Source: Candidatus Omnitrophota bacterium (lineage in GTDB: Bacteria; Omnitrophota; Gorgyraeia; Gygaellales; Profunditerraquicolaceae). From it: a DNA stretch of 7,272 nt. The notes beneath the pieces were generated by a model. The model was not told the origin of the DNA and searched no databases. It worked only from the letters and a program-made list of their open reading frames with translations. The DNA is taken from assembly GCA_023229385.1 (NCBI GenBank), contig JALNZI010000072.1, positions 1 to 7,272 on the forward strand. The letters run 5' to 3'. Shown here piece after piece: positions 5,573 to 7,272 of this stretch (the stretch's first letter is position 1; each line of letters begins with the position of its first letter). A program made the translations under genes and the position numbers.

Positions 5573-6618
5573 AAGAAACAACTGGAAATATTTCAGGAAT
5601 TGATCTTGAGATTACAAAGAAAGCCCAGGCAAGGCTGGATAGTTTAACTAAGCCATTGGGGAGCTTGGGGAGATTGGAGGAACTGGCAAAGCAAATCTGT
5701 GGGATTACCGAAAAAATCAACCCGACATTAGAAAACAAAGTTATCTTTACCTTAGCCGCAGACCATGGCGTAACAGATGAAGGGGTGAGCGTTTACCCTA
5801 AAGAAGTTACTGCTCAGATGGTTTACAATTTTATTGCCGGAGGGGCAGGGATAAATGTCTTGGCAAAACACGTTGGCGCAAGGGTGATAGTTGTAGATAT
5901 CGGTGTTGCAAGCGACCTTAAGCCTAATCCAGGGCTATGCCTTAAAAAAATAAATTACGGGACAAAAAATATGGCCAAGGGGCCGGCTATGACCAGGGAT
6001 GAAGCAAAGAAGGCGATTTGCGCAGGAATAGAAATTTTTGAAGAAGAACTAAGGCGGGGAATTGATATTGTTGGGATTGGCGAGATGGGTATAGGTAATA
6101 CTACTTCTGCTAGTGCGATCACCGCTTCTTTTACCGGAAGATTGGCTGAAGAGGTTTCTGGAAGAGGGGCTGGGCTTAATGATTCAGGGCTAAAGAATAA
6201 AATAAAAGTTATTAAGCATGCACTGCTTGTAAATAGGCCTGATCCAGCCGATGCCCTTGATGTTCTATGTAAAGTTGGTGGATTTGAGATTGCTGGAATG
6301 GCAGGCATAATCCTGGCTGCTGCTTCTCATAAAACCCCGGTAGTTATTGACGGGTTTATATCCGGGGCTGCTGCGTTAGTGGCTTTTAAGATTGAGCCTA
6401 AAGTAAAAGATTATATGATTTCTGCGCATAATTCTCAGGAGACAGGCCATAAGGTTATTTTGGAGTATATTGGGCTAAGGCCTTTGTTGGATTTAGATTT
6501 AAGACTCGGAGAGGGTACTGGAGGAGCCCTGGGAATAGGATTGGCTGATGCCGCAATCAAGATCCTTACTCAGATGGCTACTTTTAAGAGCGCCAAGGTA
6601 TCGGAGAAAAAAGAATGA
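5560..6618 (+). CDS. cobT: Nicotinate-nucleotide:DMB phosphoribosyltransferase
   Basis: A 352-residue cytoplasmic enzyme that moves phosphoribose from nicotinate mononucleotide to 5,6-dimethylbenzimidazole or a similar base, giving alpha-ribazole 5'-phosphate for the lower ligand. The length is normal for the family. LTKPLGSLGRLEELA comes early, as in relatives. AADHGVTDEGVSVYPKEVT, GTKNMAKGPAMT, GIGEMGIGNTTSASAI, GRGAGLNDSGL, VVIDGFISGAAAL and AHNSQETGH follow in family order. Glu318 in RLGEGTGGAL corresponds to the catalytic base (Glu317 in Salmonella CobT). The start is a GTG, chosen because it gives the usual N-terminal length and has GGGAG 8 nt upstream. It overlaps the present cobU end by 13 nt, apparently because of a repeat insertion. 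The stop overlaps the cobS start as ATGA. Which base is used cannot be told, as no lower-ligand synthesis gene is in view. Confidence 0.95.
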   Translation: MDKIKETTGNISGIDLEITKKAQARLDSLTKPLGSLGRLEELAKQICGITEKINPTLENKVIFTLAADHGVTDEGVSVYPKEVTAQMVYNFIAGGAGINVLAKHVGARVIVVDIGVASDLKPNPGLCLKKINYGTKNMAKGPAMTRDEAKKAICAGIEIFEEELRRGIDIVGIGEMGIGNTTSASAITASFTGRLAEEVSGRGAGLNDSGLKNKIKVIKHALLVNRPDPADALDVLCKVGGFEIAGMAGIILAAASHKTPVVIDGFISGAAALVAFKIEPKVKDYMISAHNSQETGHKVILEYIGLRPLLDLDLRLGEGTGGALGIGLADAAIKILTQMATFKSAKVSEKKE

Positions 6619-7272
6619 GCAGTTTCTTATTGGCCCTACAGTTTTTGACTGTTTTGCCTTTGAAAGTAAAACAATTTAATGAGAAAAGAATGGCCTGGGC
6701 TTTGGTATTTTTTCCGGTTGTAGGTTTATTTTTAGGATTAATGCTTGTTGTCCTAAATATGCTGTTGTCTGTCTCAGGTATCCTTCCGGCAGTTGTAAAT
6801 ATAATCTTAGTAATTGTTTTGATTATCCTTACCGGCGGAATGCATATGGATGGTCTTTCTGATACTGCGGATGCCTTTCTAAGCGGTAAGGATAAAGAGG
6901 GGATACTTAAGATTATGCGTGATCCCCATGTTGGAGTGATGGGGGTTTTAAGTCTGATCAGCAGTATACTTTTGAAGATTGGTTTGCTTTCTTCCATGAG
7001 TGTTATAGTTAAACCAGCGGCTTTAATCTTAATGTGTATTTTAAGCAGATGGGCTGTAGTTATGGTGATGTATCTATTTCCCTATGCCCGCCAGGAAGGC
7101 AAAGCTAAACTTTTTATGCAGGGTTTGAATCTTAAAATTCTTATTGTTTCATTAATTATAGTTTTGGTATTCTCATTTTCTATCTGGGGATTGAAGGGTT
7201 GGCTGGTTTTGTTGATTGTTTCCGGTTGTGCCTATCTAATCAACTTGGCTATTGCCAAGAAAATCGGAGGAG
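6615..7272 (+). CDS. cobS: Adenosylcobinamide-GDP ribazoletransferase, 5' part
   Basis: The first 219 codons of cobalamin synthase, an inner-membrane enzyme that joins AdoCbi-GDP with alpha-ribazole (phosphate) in the last assembly step. The frame has no stop and runs off the window. The N-terminus SSFLLALQFLTVLP is the typical opening (ALQFLTxxP). A first hydrophobic hairpin at about 28-73 is followed by GGMHMDGLSDTADAF (74-88), the metal-binding motif with His77, Asp79, Asp83 and Asp86. KIMRDPHVGVMGVL comes next and corresponds to the conserved IMKDSxxGxxG segment. Further membrane helices follow near 135-160 and 178-215. The ATG overlaps the cobT stop (ATGA), and GGAG (6603-6606) lies 8 nt upstream. 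The family is about 250 residues long, so only a few dozen residues are missing. Confidence 0.94.
   Translation, partial: MSSFLLALQFLTVLPLKVKQFNEKRMAWALVFFPVVGLFLGLMLVVLNMLLSVSGILPAVVNIILVIVLIILTGGMHMDGLSDTADAFLSGKDKEGILKIMRDPHVGVMGVLSLISSILLKIGLLSSMSVIVKPAALILMCILSRWAVVMVMYLFPYARQEGKAKLFMQGLNLKILIVSLIIVLVFSFSIWGLKGWLVLLIVSGCAYLINLAIAKKIGG

Noticed and set aside
5955..6308. Minus-strand open frame opposite cobT, rich in Pro, Ser, Ala and Ile
   Set aside because: Its low-complexity composition is the antisense of Gly/Ala-rich cobT motifs. It has no family match that I recognise.
6584..6997. Minus-strand open frame opposite the start of cobS
   Set aside because: The + strand frame carries clear CobS motifs across the same bases, and the antisense product has no recognisable features.

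Overview
The window looks like a piece of a Gram-negative bacterial chromosome with moderate GC content. It carries a late lipid A acyltransferase-type protein, a signal-peptide-bearing periplasmic binding protein without a lipobox, and very tightly packed, often overlapping genes. Short palindromic repeats (a CCTGCCTG/CAGGCAGG type and a TCCGCT/AGCGGA type) lie in and between genes. This combination is reminiscent of uncultured lineages such as Omnitrophota, but that assignment is a low-confidence impression and not something the window proves. All genes are on the + strand.

Layout. Positions 1-2027 hold a chain of four adjoining or overlapping genes: the 3' end of an LpxL/HtrB-type acyltransferase, a family 2 glycosyltransferase, a small-multidrug-export-type membrane protein, and an ATP:corrinoid adenosyltransferase (cobO/btuR type). 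Positions 2028-2434 are non-coding. They hold a palindromic repeat, a sigma70-like promoter (TTGACA-16-TAAAGT), a cobalamin riboswitch, and a transcription terminator that competes with an antiterminator just before the next start codon. Positions 2435-7272 are one riboswitch-led operon: btuF, btuC, btuD (vitamin B12 ABC importer), cobU, cobT and the first 219 codons of cobS (nucleotide-loop assembly). The gaps and overlaps in it are between +1 and -13 nt.

How it works together. BtuFCD brings corrinoids across the inner membrane. The adenosyltransferase attaches the 5'-deoxyadenosyl ligand. CobU phosphorylates adenosylcobinamide and transfers GMP to it, CobT makes alpha-ribazole phosphate from the lower-ligand base, and CobS joins the two halves. 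No corrin-ring biosynthesis gene, cbiB or cobD is visible, so the locus reads as uptake plus salvage. The riboswitch is predicted to shut the operon off by termination when adenosylcobalamin is plentiful. The adenosyltransferase lies upstream of it and outside its direct control.

The most unusual points concern the palindromic repeats. One sits at the cobU/cobT junction. Removing its 20 bp on paper restores a cobU stop codon directly before the cobT start and also rebuilds an AAGGAG ribosome binding site. A second lies inside the riboswitch, where about 43 extra bases carrying two hairpins interrupt the conserved P4 stem-loop. I see no wholly new system here. The repeat insertions into a riboswitch and a gene junction are the features most worth following up.
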